In this document: piece after piece, positions 1-11,512 of the stretch
Layout: each line of letters begins with the position of its first letter
Position numbering within the stretch: position 1 is the stretch's first letter
Source of the DNA: Myotis daubentonii
Lineage: Eukaryota; Chordata; Mammalia; Chiroptera; Vespertilionidae
NCBI RefSeq assembly: GCF_963259705.1
Contig: NC_081847.1
Coordinates: forward strand, 73,181,754-73,245,753
Length of the DNA stretch: 64,000 bases
Direction of reading: 5' to 3'
Made by a program: the position numbers and the translations under genes
The notes under the pieces: model-generated
The model's database searches: none
What the model was told of the DNA's origin: nothing
What the model saw: only the letters and a program-made list of their open reading frames with translations

Positions 1-28
1 AACCACTGAGCCACGCCAGTTGGGCCAA
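1..28 (-). repeat. Ves SINE, head end only (cut by window edge)
   Basis: Reverse complement of the tRNA-like head (CTGGCGTGGCTCAGTGGTT), the start of a Ves-type SINE in minus orientation. The body lies outside the window. Confidence 0.7.
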
Positions 29-338
29 GTTTTTCTATTTTGTATTAATTCTGTTTTCTACCATTTTGTTCTACTCTGCTTTTAGATTTGACTCTATTTG
101 CTTATTTTGATAATTCATTACTTTTTATTTTTTACTAATTAGATAGTTAATACTATTCTAGGAAAGTGTTTTTTAATCCATAAATATGCTGACTGATTTG
201 AAATTCTGTGTACCTTGGTAGAGTGGTCTTATGTTTTATTGGCACCTTCCATTTATGGATATCCTTAAGCAGCTGCTGCCATATTTCTTAGACATGTCTT
301 CTGACTTTCTTAATCTTTTTAATTAGAAGTATTTCAAT
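29..338. other. AT-rich sequence, nothing recognised
   Basis: No open frame, terminal repeat or RNA motif recognised. Confidence 0.5.
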
Positions 339-354
339 AAAATAATTCAGATGG

Positions 355-572
355 GCCCTAGCCGGTTTGGCTCAGTGGCTAGAGCATCGGCCCACGGACT
401 GAAGGGTCCCAGGTTTGATTCCGGTCAAGGGCACATGCCTGAGTTGCAGGCTTGATCCCCAGTAGGGGGCGTGCAGGAGGCAGCCGATCAGTGATTCTCT
501 CTCATCATTGATGTTTCTATCTCTTTCTCCCTCTCCCTTCCTCTCTCCAAAATCAATAAAAATATATTTTAA
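355..572 (+). repeat. Ves SINE, full length with target-site duplication
   Basis: Head GCCCTAGCCGGTTTGGCTCA, pol III B-box-like GGTTTGATTCC, CT-rich stretch, then an A-rich tail with AATCAATAAAAATA. A 16-bp direct repeat (AAAATAATTCAGATGG at 339-354 and 573-588) flanks it, showing L1-driven insertion. Confidence 0.93.
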
Positions 573-710
573 AAAATAATTCAGATGGTATCCTACCTCT
601 AAGGGGAGAAGGGAGAGATGGGATTCAGAGGTAGAGTTGCATTGGGGAGTGGACACTCCCAGTGTAGTGTGTCTTTATACTACATAATTTTTCTAGATAA
701 TTATACTAGA

Positions 711-1184
711 CTAGAGGCCCGGTGCACAAAAATTTGTGCACTCGGGGGGGAGGAGGGGTCCTTCAGCCCGGCCTGTGCCCTCTCGCAGTCTGGGACCCCT
801 CGGGAGATAACGACCTGCTGGGTTAGGCCTGCTCCCGGGTGACAGAGGGCAGGCCCAATCCCTAGGTGCAGCCCCTGGTCGGGCTCAGAGCAGGGCCGAT
901 TGGGGTGTTGGGGCGCTGCACCCTGTCACACACAGAGCAGGGCTGATCAGGGGGTTGGGGTGCCTTCCCCCATCACGAACAGAGCAGGGCTGATAGGGAG
1001 GTTGTGGCTCCGCCCCCTGTCACACACAGAGCTGCAGGGCGATCAGAGGGTTTGGGCGCTGCCCCCTGTCACACTGATCCCGGTGCCAGGAGGCCTCTCA
1101 GCTCCGCTGATCCCGGAGCCGGGAGGCCTCTCAGCTCCACTGATCCTGGTGCTGGGAGGCATATTACCCTTTTACTATATAGGA
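711..1184 (-). mobile_element. Non-autonomous Helitron (HeliBat-type, family C), right half of a joined pair
   Basis: Read on the minus strand it starts TCCTATATAGTAAAAGGG (from 1184) and ends with a hairpin GTGCACAAATTTTTGTGCAC then CGGGCCTCTAG (CTAG at 711-714). The interior is a minisatellite of about 50-60 bp units (GGGCCGAT/GGTTGGGGCGCTG type) at 880-1075. There is no Rep/helicase coding. It abuts a second Helitron at 1185. Confidence 0.88.
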
Positions 1185-1828
1185 TAGAGGCCTAGTGCAC
1201 GGGTGTGGGCCGGCTGGTTTGCCCTGAAGGGTGTCCTGGATCAGGGTGCGGGTCCCCACTGGGGTGCCTGGCCAGCCTGGGTGAGGGGATGATGGCTGTT
1301 TGCAGCTGGTCACACACCCTTCAGGGTGGAGGTCCCCACTGGGGTGCCTGGCCAGTCTGGGTGAGGGGCTGAGGCCTGTTTTCAGGCTGGCTGGTGACTG
1401 AAGCTCCCAACCGCTCCTTTTTTTCTTTTTTCTTTTTTTATTCTGGGCCAGCTTTAGCTCTGAGGCTCTAGCTCTTAGGCCTCCACTGCTGAAAGCAGGT
1501 TTCTGGCCTTTGTTTACCTTCTGTATTTGAAACAATGTTGCGATCCTGCTGGCTGAAGCCCAGCGACTAAAGCAGGTTTCTGGGGTTTTGTTTAGCTTCT
1601 ATATTTGTAACATAGTTGCTTAGAGTTGCAGCTCAGAGGCCGGCAGCGGCAGGCGGGGAACGTTGGAGTCCTCCGTAACTGAAGCAAGCAAGCCTCATGT
1701 TCGCTTCCAGCTGCCTGGCTGCTGGCCACCATCTTGGCTGGCAGTTAATTTGCATATCGCCCTGATTAGCCAATGGGAAGGGTAGTGGTCGTACACTAAT
1801 TACCATGTTTCTCTTTTATTAGATAGGA
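1185..1828 (-). mobile_element. Non-autonomous Helitron (family B), left half of a joined pair
   Basis: The minus-strand 5' end is TCCTATCTAATAAAAGAGAAA (from 1828); the 3' end is GTGCACTAGGCCTCTA, directly followed by the TC of the next element. The final G of CTAG is missing at the junction. The same arrangement occurs at 21456-22648 and 40656-41850. Confidence 0.85.
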
Positions 1829-1949
1829 TAATTTTTCTGATCTCTGTGTTTAGATTCTTTGAGTTGCAGTGAACAGAAATTTAGGCCAAGTTAGTTTAGA
1901 AAAGTGGTGTAGAGTGGTTGAGTTATTGGCCCTAAGTTTTGACTGTTGT

Positions 1950-2342
1950 AGTAATATTTCACATTTATACCCTTGCCATAACCTCGTAGTAGATGGAATC
2001 ATGTCCCTACCCCTTGATTTTAGGCTTGACCTTGTGAGTTGCTTTGACCCAGGGGGATGTAAGTGGACATGATGAGAGCAGAGGTTTGCAGGACGCTTGT
2101 GCTGATGGGCTTGTCTTCCTGTGCTTTTGCCATCACTGTGGGTGAGAAGAGCCCTGAGTAGCTGTAGCCTTTTCAGGGTGGGCCTCAGAGGGAGGTCATC
2201 GAGCACAGCCACCATAGCAGACGTGAAGCTGAGCCAATCCAACTCAGATGCCTGAGGGAAAATTAAATGCTCTTGTTCTAAGCGCTGAGAATTTGTGGTC
2301 TTTTGTTGTGTAGTATTATTGTGGCAATAGATGACTAATGCT
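1950..2342 (+). repeat. MLT1-type (MaLR/ERVL) LTR remnant
   Basis: Contains the MLT1-like order: GATTTTAGGCTTGACCTTGTG, CTTTTGCCATCACTGTGGG..., AAGCGCTGAGAATTTGTGG and the terminal ATTATTGTGGCAATAGATGA. Old, diverged solo LTR; no retroviral genes. Confidence 0.65.
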
Positions 2343-3340
2343 GGGCAGCTCTAGGCCTTTAGGAGCAGGCTTTTTTTGGATGGTCTTTCTTAGTACTTTG
2401 CCATTTACATGATGCCCAGTGGGTCTGCCCCACTCTACTCTTCTTACCCACTAGCTTCCTCACCCGATGTATTGCTCTCCTCTACTAGTACTTTACAGTG
2501 TCTGCCTACTTATATATTATGTTCTCTCTTAACTTTTCCATGTCCAAAGCCTCTTAGAGCTCCTCCAGGCTCTCTTAACTTAATGACTTCTGAGCTTCTA
2601 CTGTTGTGTTTAATGCCTTGTTCTTTTGGTACTTTTCATTTCAGATTTCTGAGAAAACCGATTTTGCCCGACAGGGTGTTCCCTGCCTCCAGAAATGTCA
2701 TGTCCTCAGTTGTTGGCCTTTTTTTAGGCATTGGCTGCCCTTGGATTAGGGGCCCACCTCTGGTCTAATTAGATGTGTCTGGGGTGTGTCTGGAGGAGGG
2801 ACATGTCTTGAAATACATGGGTGCAGTAGCCTTATTAGTAGAGGCTGTGAATGTGTGGAAGGCTTAGTGATAAGACAAGTCTTTTACACAGTGTTGTATT
2901 TCATCTGGGGATTTTAGTATTAAAGCTTGTCAGTTTCTGGGTTCATCAGTCACCAGAAGGGAAGCTTTTAATTTGGATTTTGCAAGCTTTTAATTTTCTG
3001 GGGCTGCGTTCCATTTTTGTTTCTTAGTTCCAAGATATCAATCACACAGCATGAATTCTCAGGATGAATCTCTTCTAAGGGAAAATGTGAGGAAAGGGAC
3101 CATCTACTGGAAGGAAAGCTTACTCATGAAAAACCTTCCAATGAGTTGAGAAGAAAATAAGTCAGCTTACTCTGAAGTTTTAGGCTATGTAGGCTTTACA
3201 CAGCTTTTCTGTATAGAGGAAGAGACTGGTCAAATTAAAGCTGGTCAAATTAAAACAGTTAAAAGGTTGCTCTTAATTTTGATTTACCTTTAAGTACTTA
3301 ATGTTTTGGGGTACTGTTGTAAATGGTACTTTAAAAAAAT
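2343..3340. other. Unique sequence, nothing recognised
   Basis: A 119-codon open frame (2409-2768, +) matches no family I know and has no splice or start context. No other feature seen. Confidence 0.5.
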
Positions 3341-3353
3341 GTTAATTTATAGT

Positions 3354-3601
3354 CCTGGCTGGGTGGCTTAGTTGGTTGGAGCATTATCCCGTACATCAAA
3401 AGGTTGCGGGTTCGATTTCTGTCAGGGCACATACCTAGGTTGTGGGTTTGATCCCTGGTCTGGGATGTAACTAATTGATGCTTCTCTCCCACATTGTTAT
3501 TTCTCCCCCTCCCCCCTCCTCCTCCTTCCTCCTCCCTTCCCCTTACCCCCTCTCTCTAAAAATTCATTAAAAACATATTCTTGGGTGAGGATTAGAAAAA
3601 A
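3354..3601 (+). repeat. Ves SINE with target-site duplication
   Basis: Ves head (TCCTGGCTGGGTGGCTTAG) with B-box GGGTTCGATTTC and a poly-pyrimidine 3' part ending GGGTGAGGATTAGAAAAA. GTTAATTTATAGT is duplicated at 3341-3353 and 3602-3614. Confidence 0.9.
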
Positions 3602-3630
3602 GTTAATTTATAGTTGTCCTTCCTAGTATA

Positions 3631-4697
3631 TCAACACTAATCAACAAAGAGAAAAATGGTAATTGGCGTACGAGCTACCCTTTTCATTGGCTGATCAGGG
3701 CTATATGCAAATTAACTGCCAACTAAGATTGACAGTTAACTGCCAACTAAGATTGGCAGTTAACTGCCAACAAGATGGCGGTTAATTTGCATATGTAGGC
3801 ACAATGCAGGGAGGTGAAAGGGAAAGCAGGAAGAAGCCCCCTGCCACTGACAGTGATCGGAAACCCAGGGGGGAGCTAAGAGCTGGGGGGCAGGGCAAAG
3901 GCGGCCCTGGGGCCGCCTTTGCCCTGCCCCCCAGCCATGATCGGAGAATCAGGTGCCTTTTCCGCCCTGGCCAGTGATAGCAGGAAGTAGGGGTGGAGCC
4001 AGCGATGGGAGCTGGGCACGGTCGAAGCTGGCAGTCCCGGGAGCTAGGGGTCCCTTGCCTGGGCCTAAAGCGGAGCCCACGGTCGCGGGGCCGCTGCAGC
4101 TGCGGGTCCCCGCTGCCCGGCTGGACGCCTAGGCCAGAGGCGTTAGGCCTGGGTAGGGGCGGAGCCTGCAACCGCGGGGAGCTGGGGGTCCCCTGCCCAG
4201 GCCTGACACCTCTGCCGGAGGCCTCAGGCCTGATCAAGGGGCCGATCCGGTGATTGGTGATTGGAGGGTGATGAGGGTCAATTCCTCTGGCCGGGGCATC
4301 AGGCCTGAGTGGGGGGCGGAGCCGGGGATTGGAGGGATATGATGGTCCCCTTGCCCAGGCCTGAAGCATGGGTCAGAGGCGTCAGGCTTGGGCGGGGGGT
4401 GGAGCAAGCGATCAGAGGGAGATGGGGGTCCCCTGCCCAGGCATGATTCCTGGGCCAGAGGCCTCAGGCCTGGGTGGGGGCCAGAGCCAATGATGGGGGG
4501 AAATGAGGGTCCCCTGCCCAGGTCTGACACCTCTGTCAGAGGCGTCAGGCCTGGGCAAGGGGCCGATCCTGCGATTGGAGGGTGATGGGGGTCAACGCCT
4601 GAGGGCTCCCAGTATGTGAGAGGGGGCAGGCTGGGCTAAGGGACCACCCCCCCCCCCCCAACACCCAGTGCACGAATTTCGTGCACCGGGCCCCTAG
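3631..4697 (+). mobile_element. Non-autonomous Helitron (family A)
   Basis: The 5' end is TCAACACTAATCAACAAAGA at 3631 with host A before it. The 3' end is a hairpin GTGCACGAA.../GTGCAC then GGGCCCCTAG, followed by host T. The interior holds palindromic minisatellite units built on CAGGCCTGA/GCCTCTG (4190-4610). The 195-codon open frame on the minus strand is low-complexity repeat, not a gene. Related copies: 12134-13411 and 24943-25899. Confidence 0.9.
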
Positions 4698-5149
4698 TAG
4701 ATATATAATTGACTTTTGTATAGTGATCTTATATCCTATGACTTTATTAAAGTAATTTATGGTTCTAAAAGCTTTTTTTGTAGATTCTTTGAGATTTTCT
4801 ACATTGATAATTATGTCAAATAAAGACATTTTTATTTCTTCCTGTTTAACCTATATTCCTTCTGTTTCTTTTTCATGTCTTATTGCACTGGTTAGGACCC
4901 CAGTGTGATATTGAATAGATGTGATGAGATTAGATATGCTTGCCTTATATCTGAGTTTAAGGGAAAATAATACAGTCCCATTAACTATACTTTTTTTGTG
5001 TCAGTGCTTTTTATCAGGTTTAGGAAGTTCTCTTTTATTTCTAGTTTGTTGAGAATTTTAAAAAAATTATAAATGGACTTTGGAATGTGTCAGATACTTT
5101 TTGTGTATCTATTGAAATGATCATATGGGGTTTTTTCCCTTAGTCTGCG

Positions 5150-5338
5150 AGACAAGGAAAGACAGAAATATCGATCTGAGAGAAGCACATTGATTGGTTG
5201 CCTCCTGCATGAGCCCTGACCAGGGCCTGGGTTGAGGAGGAGCCTGCAACCCAGGTACATGCCCTTGACCGGAATTAAACCTGGGACCTTTCAGTCCTCA
5301 GGCTGACGCTCTATCCACTGAGCCAAACTGGCTAGGGC
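5150..5338 (-). repeat. Ves SINE inserted in L1
   Basis: Minus-strand Ves: ends GAGCCAAACTGGCTAGGGC (head, reverse complement) after the TTAAACCTGGGACC B-box region. The tail end is short and diverged, so the left boundary is approximate. Confidence 0.8.
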
Positions 5339-5519
5339 ACATTAATTGATTTTTTAATGTTGACTCCCTGTTGCATACCCGGGATAAATCCCACTTGGTC
5401 TTGATATATTATCCTTTTTAAATATTGCTGGATTCATTGTGATAGTATAGTTGATCCTTGAACAACACAGGTTTGAACTGCCAAGGTCCATGTATACACA
5501 GATTTTTTTTTTTTATATA

Positions 5520-5986
5520 CAGTTGGCCCTTTGAATCTGTGGGTTTTGCATCTACATATTCAACCAACCACAGATCAAGTACAGTATTTTCAGTCTGCAG
5601 CTGGGAATCTGGATATGGGAGAGGGGGCCTACTGTAGGGATTGTTATGCCATCTATAATAATGAAAGCATAATATGCTAATTAGACTGGACGTCCTTCCG
5701 GACGAAGCCAGGCTGCGAAGAAAGCCCAGGTCCCGGGTGCCTGCTGGCAGCCACAGGGAAGCCCTGGTCCTGGGTGCTCGCTGGTGGTTGGAGGGAGTGA
5801 AGCCCGGGTCCCAGGTGCCAGAAGGAAGCCGGTGTCCACAGCCGGGGGAAGGAAGGCCTATTCTTGCCAGAATTTCGTGCATCAGGCCTCTAGTTTAATA
5901 AAAGGGACTTGAGCATTCACAGATTTTAGTATTCACAGGGTTCCTAGAACCAATCCTGCCCCCCTCCATGAATACTGGGGCAACTA
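5520..5986. mobile_element. Inner Tigger-like DNA transposon nested in the first
   Basis: TIRs CAGTTGGCCCTTTGAATC at 5520 and AATACTGGGGCAACTA ending at 5986, with TA on both sides (5518-5519, 5987-5988). It resembles the short MER2/Tigger-type mammalian element. A Helitron is inserted at 5652-5893. Confidence 0.75.
5652..5893 (+). mobile_element. Short non-autonomous Helitron (242 bp) nested in Tigger
   Basis: Starts TCTATAATAATGAAAGCATA after host A and ends GAATTTCGTGCATCAGGCCTCTAG before host T. It contains the inverted GTCCTTCCGGAC motif seen in this HeliBat family. Confidence 0.88.
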
Positions 5987-6190
5987 TAGTTAAGTTTGGG
6001 GAGAGTCAAAAGTTCTATGCAGATTTTCAAGGGTCAACTGTATTTTGTTAAGAATTTTAGTGTCAGTGTTTTGAACTTTGTCTTTAAACTATGGTTTTTT
6101 GTATTGCCATTGCTGGAGTTGGTGTTGGAGTATTGCTGGCCTCATAAAATGAGATAGGAAGTGTTCCCTTCTTTTCTATTTTTGATTAAG

Positions 6191-7060
<870 letters not shown>

Positions 7061-7466
7061 AAACATAATGTGTCCACATGGAGGAGCAAGTATGTAGGGT
7101 TTTCCCTTTAGAGAGATCCTTCTTATTCTAAAACCTTTTTTTGAATCTCTTAACTTGACATTATAGATAGAGGCATAAACAGCCCCTAGACTCTGGTAAT
7201 ATGCTCTGGTGTAGAGGGACTTATAAGGACAGAATAGATGGAAAGGTCACAAAGGAAACCTAGCAGACTGCTTGAGTCACAGATTCACTCACATAGGCAC
7301 AGGATACTATTCTGGCCGGTAGATCCTTTCTGTCTTGAAGATGAAGCTGCTTGCTCTCTAAGCAGCCACCCAGATCTTAGCTACACAATTTCAAATTATT
7401 TTTGGAGCAAAAAGCCATATAACTAGTATCTAGTACCATAAAAACAAATTTTCAAATTCTCCAAGT

Positions 7467-7535
7467 CAGCGGTCACCAACCAGTGGTCCGTGGACCACTG
7501 GTAGTCCGTGAGGTCCGAAAGGTTGGCAAACGCTG
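7467..7535. mobile_element. 69-bp hAT MITE
   Basis: TIRs CAGCGGTCACCAACC and GGTTGGCAAACGCTG with a perfect 8-bp duplication CTCCAAGT (7459-7466, 7536-7543). The centre is a near-perfect palindrome around CCAGTGGTCC/GGACCACTGG, so the whole element can fold as one hairpin. Confidence 0.9.
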
Positions 7536-7543
7536 CTCCAAGT

Positions 7544-8613
7544 CATGATAAATAGCAGCTATAGGTCTTGACTACAGAACCAGGAGGCAGGAGGCACTAT
7601 AGATAATCTTGTCCCGTTTATCTCTACTGTCTCTTTGCCAAGTGATTTTTTTTTTTGCATTGATGTAATGTAGCTCATATTTTAACAAGCTATTAAATAA
7701 TTCTCTTCCTCTCTTTTTCCGTCATTCTGTATTTACTTTAGCAAATGAATTTATTACTTCCACCAAATGTCAGTTCAGATGGGAACATTGAATAATTTGA
7801 GCGGTCATGTTCTTTCATAAAATATCTCTCCATTTATCTATGTTTTTATATTTGAATTGTGTGTGTTTTGTATGGGTCTGATAAGAGGTTAATCTGTGTG
7901 GGTAAGAAAATGACTAGATTCTCAAGAATGTGAACATTGTTGTAATAGTCTTATGGTTTGAACAGTTGGATATCATTGATAGGGGTAAGAGCTGAATGAT
8001 AAGGATTTAGCTAGTTCTCTTTTAGTCTGTTTAAAGCTTCCAGCATTTGTGTGCCAGTGGTAAAATTTAACAGGAAAGACCTGAGTGGATTGATCCTCCA
8101 GGTATAAGAGTGAGTATGGATTTAAAAACAACACACTTCTTAATTTTGTTTTATTCTATCTATAGATTTAAATATTGACACTGTATATAACTTCGGTAAT
8201 TATTATTGCATGGTTTAATTTTCCCCAAATTTAGAGAATTTCTTAAAGTACTAAATACTTTTTTTAAAAAGTAAAATGTTCTTGCCTTCTAACAGAAATA
8301 GATTTCCTGAATCATCTTTCTGACTTCTGTGCAGCTCTTCCGTTTTAATAATTTTGAAGAAAAAAATGAATTTATTACTCTTCTATCTTTAAAAAAAATC
8401 ACAAAATAGTTTCTTATTCACCTAGAGAATGGAGAACTCAGTAAAGTAGGGAACATATTAATGTTTTTGCAGGATTCTTTTCCATAGTTGTTTTTTTATT
8501 TTCTCTTACTATGTAGCTATTATATGTACTGGAGTCATAGAATTATAGGATTTTAGGGCATAGGATTTTTAAAACCTTAGGTCAGGCACCCTCATTTTAT
8601 AGTTGAGGAAAGA
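7544..8613. other. Unique AT-rich sequence, nothing recognised
   Basis: No gene, terminal repeat or RNA motif found. Confidence 0.5.
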
Positions 8614-8625
8614 GTCAGTTCTTTA

Positions 8626-8841
8626 GTTTCTATTGATTTTTTTGAGGGTTTTTTATTTTTTTTATTTTTAGAGAAAGAGAGAGAAACATTGCTGTGAGAG
8701 TGAAGCATCAATGGCCTACCTCCTGTACAACCCCCACTGGGGATCAAGCCCACAATCCAGGCATTTGCCCTGACCAGAAATCAAGCTGGCAACCTTTCAG
8801 TGCATGGGGGACGTCCAACCAACTGAGCCATGCCAGCCAGA
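8626..8841 (-). repeat. Ves SINE
   Basis: Minus-strand Ves ending GAGCCATGCCAGCCAGA, with an A/T-rich tail on the left. An imperfect duplication TCAGTTCTTTAG / TCAATTCTTAG flanks it. Confidence 0.87.
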
Positions 8842-8852
8842 TCAATTCTTAG

Positions 8853-10080
8853 GTTCATTGGTGAAACTAGTTTCATTGGTTCTGTATATCCTCTTGTTGG
8901 TTGCTGAGTGAGATGGCCAGCTCCTGAGATACACGATAAACCATAAAACGAGATGTAGAAATTTGAGAAATTCAAGATAATATTATGTTCATCAGGCTAA
9001 ACATGGGTTGCCCTTGTGTGGGCTTTTGGCTGATTAGGTCTGTTTCAGTATGGTGCTAAACCATACTACAGGAGGTTGGCTCTCCTGGCTGGACTGTAAG
9101 TGGGCCTTTGCCTTGGCACCAGTCCCTGAGTAGGAAGTCGCAACCAGAGTAGTAGAATTGGTTTCACTTGGTATGCATGTCGTGACTCAGTAGCAAGTGC
9201 ATACATGAAGCTTGAGTTTTTTTTCCACAAAGTTATTGATATTTGCATAAATATATTTTTACTGACCATCTTATAAACATTTTCTTGATTCTCATGGTTC
9301 TCAAATTATTTGTTAAAGGCTTAGAAGAGGAACAGTCACATCATATATAAATAATAATTTTGTATCTTTCTTTCCAGTTTATACATCTCATAATTTTCCT
9401 TCATATTCTCTAGAACGTCCAGAGCAATGCTTAATGGATGGTGTCCTTGTGTTGCAGACTTTTTAATAGGAGTGCCTTCAGCATCTGACCATAAGATCTG
9501 ATTTTGTTGCAATTGGATATTTGTAAGGGTTGATACTACTTTACCCAGATAAAGTATCATAGTTCAGGTTTTGACTTTGCAAAATAAGGAGGATACAGAA
9601 CATGGAAGGTTCAGGAAAGAGCAGAAAAATATATGGAGTATTAACTAATAATATTAACTATCTGAGAATATTTATCCTAGAGAAGGAAAAGAAAACACAC
9701 CTATAGGATGATTTCATTATCCTCAAGTATAGGTACGACCTATGCTGGCAAATTAAAACTTCCAGATCATCTTTGAGAATGAGAAAAGTCTAATGCTCTG
9801 GGCTTGTGAATGGACCACCAGATAGATGTCCCTACATACTTTCACTGGTGACTCTGGAGTAGGAGCAAAAACAAGCAAAAGCACTGCACTCAAACGTTAA
9901 AGACCAGTTATCTTCCTCCTGCAATGTCCCTCCACTGCCCTCTCCTGACCAAGCTTAACATCATTCTGTGTAAAGGAGAAATACTTAAGAGCACAGTGCA
10001 TTATCACAGAGCAGGTACTGAAGGGTGAATTTGGAGTTGAGAGGCAGTAGATGATAAGTATCACAGAAGCCACGACCAAG
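8853..10080. other. Unique sequence, nothing recognised
   Basis: Short open frames only; none has a recognisable domain. Confidence 0.5.
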
Positions 10081-10084
10081 AATA

Positions 10085-10288
10085 TATACTATGTAATTCC
10101 TTTTTTACAAGGTACAGAAACAAGCAAAACAAATCTATACTGTTAGAAGGCAGACTAGTGGTTATCCTTGGGGAAAAGTAGTAGTGATCAGAAAGGGTCA
10201 TGGATAGGGCTTTCATTGTGCTAATAACCGTGTTCTGTTTCTGGATATGGATGCTGGTTAAATGCATGTGTTCATGTATATTATCGAT
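10085..10288 (+). mobile_element. L1M-type 3' end fragment
   Basis: Sense L1 3' wording: AGAAGGCAGACTAGTGGTTA, then TTCTGTTTCTGGATATGGATGCTGGTT and a run towards GTGTTCATG. Short and truncated. Confidence 0.6.
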
Positions 10289-10291
10289 ATA

Positions 10292-10674
10292 CTAGAGGCT
10301 CAGTGCATGAAATTCGTGCGCTCGGCGGGGGGGGGGGGGTGTCCCTCAGACCGGCCTGTGCCCTCTCACAGTCTGGGAGCCCTCAGGGGATGTCTGGTGG
10401 ACAGCTTAGGCTGGCTCCCCAGGGGTAGCAGGCCTAAGCCAGCAGTCAGACGTTCTTAGCACTGCTGCGGAGCGGGAGAGGCTTCTGCCACCGCCGCTGT
10501 GCTCGCCAGCTGTGAGCCCGGCTTCTGCATGAGTGGCACTCCCCCTGTGGCAGCACACTGACCACCAAGAGGCAGCTCCTATGTTGAGTGTCTGCCCCCT
10601 GGTGGTCAGTGCATGTCATAGTGACTGGTCGTTCTGCTTGGTTGATTTACATATTAGCCTTTTATTATATAGGA
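10292..10674 (-). mobile_element. Non-autonomous Helitron (family D), head-to-head with the next
   Basis: Minus strand: 5' TCCTATATAATAAAAGGCTA (from 10674), interior with the inverted GACCACCA/TGGTGGTC motif, and a 3' hairpin ending GAGCCTCTAG (CTAG at 10292-10295). A C9-type run lies near the 3' end. Confidence 0.88.
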
Positions 10675-11137
10675 TAGGATATAAAAAGCTAGTGACCAGA
10701 ACAACCGGAATGACCGGTTGACATGATGCCTACTATGGGCAGCCAACTGGCCTGATTGGGTGCGGGGCCGTCTGGCCAACCTCTCACGGCCCCTCCCCCT
10801 GGCTGGCCCTGCCTCCAATTGGCTGCCCCCACCCCGATCGGCCTGCAGCTCCTCCCCCTGGCTGGCCCTGCCCATAACTGGCCATGGGCCCCCTCCACTC
10901 CCCCTGGCCCTGCTCTCAGTTGGTCCCCCACATCAGGGGCGGGGGCTGTGGTCAACCTCCACGGCCCCTCCCCACAGCTGGCCTGTCCCCTATTGGCCCC
11001 CCACCCTGATTGGGGGTGGGGCTGGCTGGCCAACCTCCCACGTCCCTTCCCCCCCGCTGTCCCAGCCCCGATCCACCCCCATCAGGGTGGGCCGGCTAGA
11101 CCCCAACTATGCATGAATTTGTGTACCAGGCCTCTAG
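10675..11137 (+). mobile_element. Non-autonomous Helitron (plus), 5' end abutting the previous Helitron
   Basis: The 5' region is TATAAAAAGCTAGTGACCAG (known HeliBat start, but the TC terminus is blurred at the junction). The 3' end is GTGTACCAGGCCTCTAG at 11137, followed by T. GC-rich interior with imperfect GGCTGGCCCTGCC repeats. The 130-codon proline-rich open frame is not a gene. Confidence 0.82.
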
Positions 11138-11310
11138 TACTTCAATAAAAGTTAAAACGTGAAATAGTCTGATTCCAAAAGTAAACTTAAAAACAAGATT
11201 CTGTCTAGAATAGGGGAAATACAAAATAATCCCTGGAATCACAAACCTTTTTAAAAAAAATTTTGAAACCTATTTGAGGACTGTCCAATTTAATGTAAAA
11301 AAACAGGTAT

Positions 11311-11512
11311 GCCTAGCTGGTGTGGCTTAGTGGTTGAGTATCATCGGTTCAATTCCTGGTCAGGGCACATGCCTGGGTCAGTTTTGGGCTCAGTCCCCAG
11401 CAGTGGGCGTGCACGAGGCAGTCGATTGACGTTTCTCTCTTTCCTTTTCCCTTCCTCGCTGAAATTAATAAAAACATTTTTTTTTAAAACTCCCACCTTA
11501 AAAAACAAAAAC
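11311..11512 (+). repeat. Ves SINE with target-site duplication
   Basis: Head GCCTAGCTGGTGTGGCTTAG, B-box GGTTCAATTCC and an A-rich tail. AAAACAGGTAT is duplicated at 11300-11310 and 11513-11523. Confidence 0.92.

Larger units (their letters stand above)
5448..6040. mobile_element. Outer Tigger-like (TcMar) DNA transposon
   Basis: Terminal inverted repeats TAGTTGATCCTTGAAC at 5448 and TTTCAAGGGTCAACTG ending at 6040, flanked by TA (5446-5447 and 6041-6042). Internally deleted, non-coding, and carries a second Tigger-like element. Confidence 0.75.
4700..6190 (-). mobile_element. L1 ORF2 fragment (antisense), split by several insertions
   Basis: Antisense L1 ORF2 sequence at 4700-5145, 5339-5447 and 6041-6190 (phrases such as CTGGCCTCATAAAATGAGAT and AGGAAGTGTTCCCTTCTTTT). 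It is interrupted by a Ves SINE and by the Tigger nest. Decayed; no open frame. Confidence 0.75.

Noticed and set aside
355..572. tRNA gene
   Set aside because: The A/B-box-like sequence belongs to a Ves SINE with a tail and target duplication; no cloverleaf with a 7-bp acceptor stem.
2409..2768. 119-codon open frame, hydrophobic
   Set aside because: No family recognised; no start context, and pyrimidine-rich composition explains the Leu/Ser/Pro content.
3782..4369. 195-codon open frame on the minus strand
   Set aside because: It lies wholly in the GC-rich palindromic minisatellite of a Helitron; the Pro/Arg/Gly-rich product repeats with the DNA and has no domain.
9061..9180. Possible Ves SINE (GGTTGGCTCTCCTGGCTGGACT)
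   Set aside because: Lacks the B-box order, CT-rich body and tail; resemblance is limited to a few bases.
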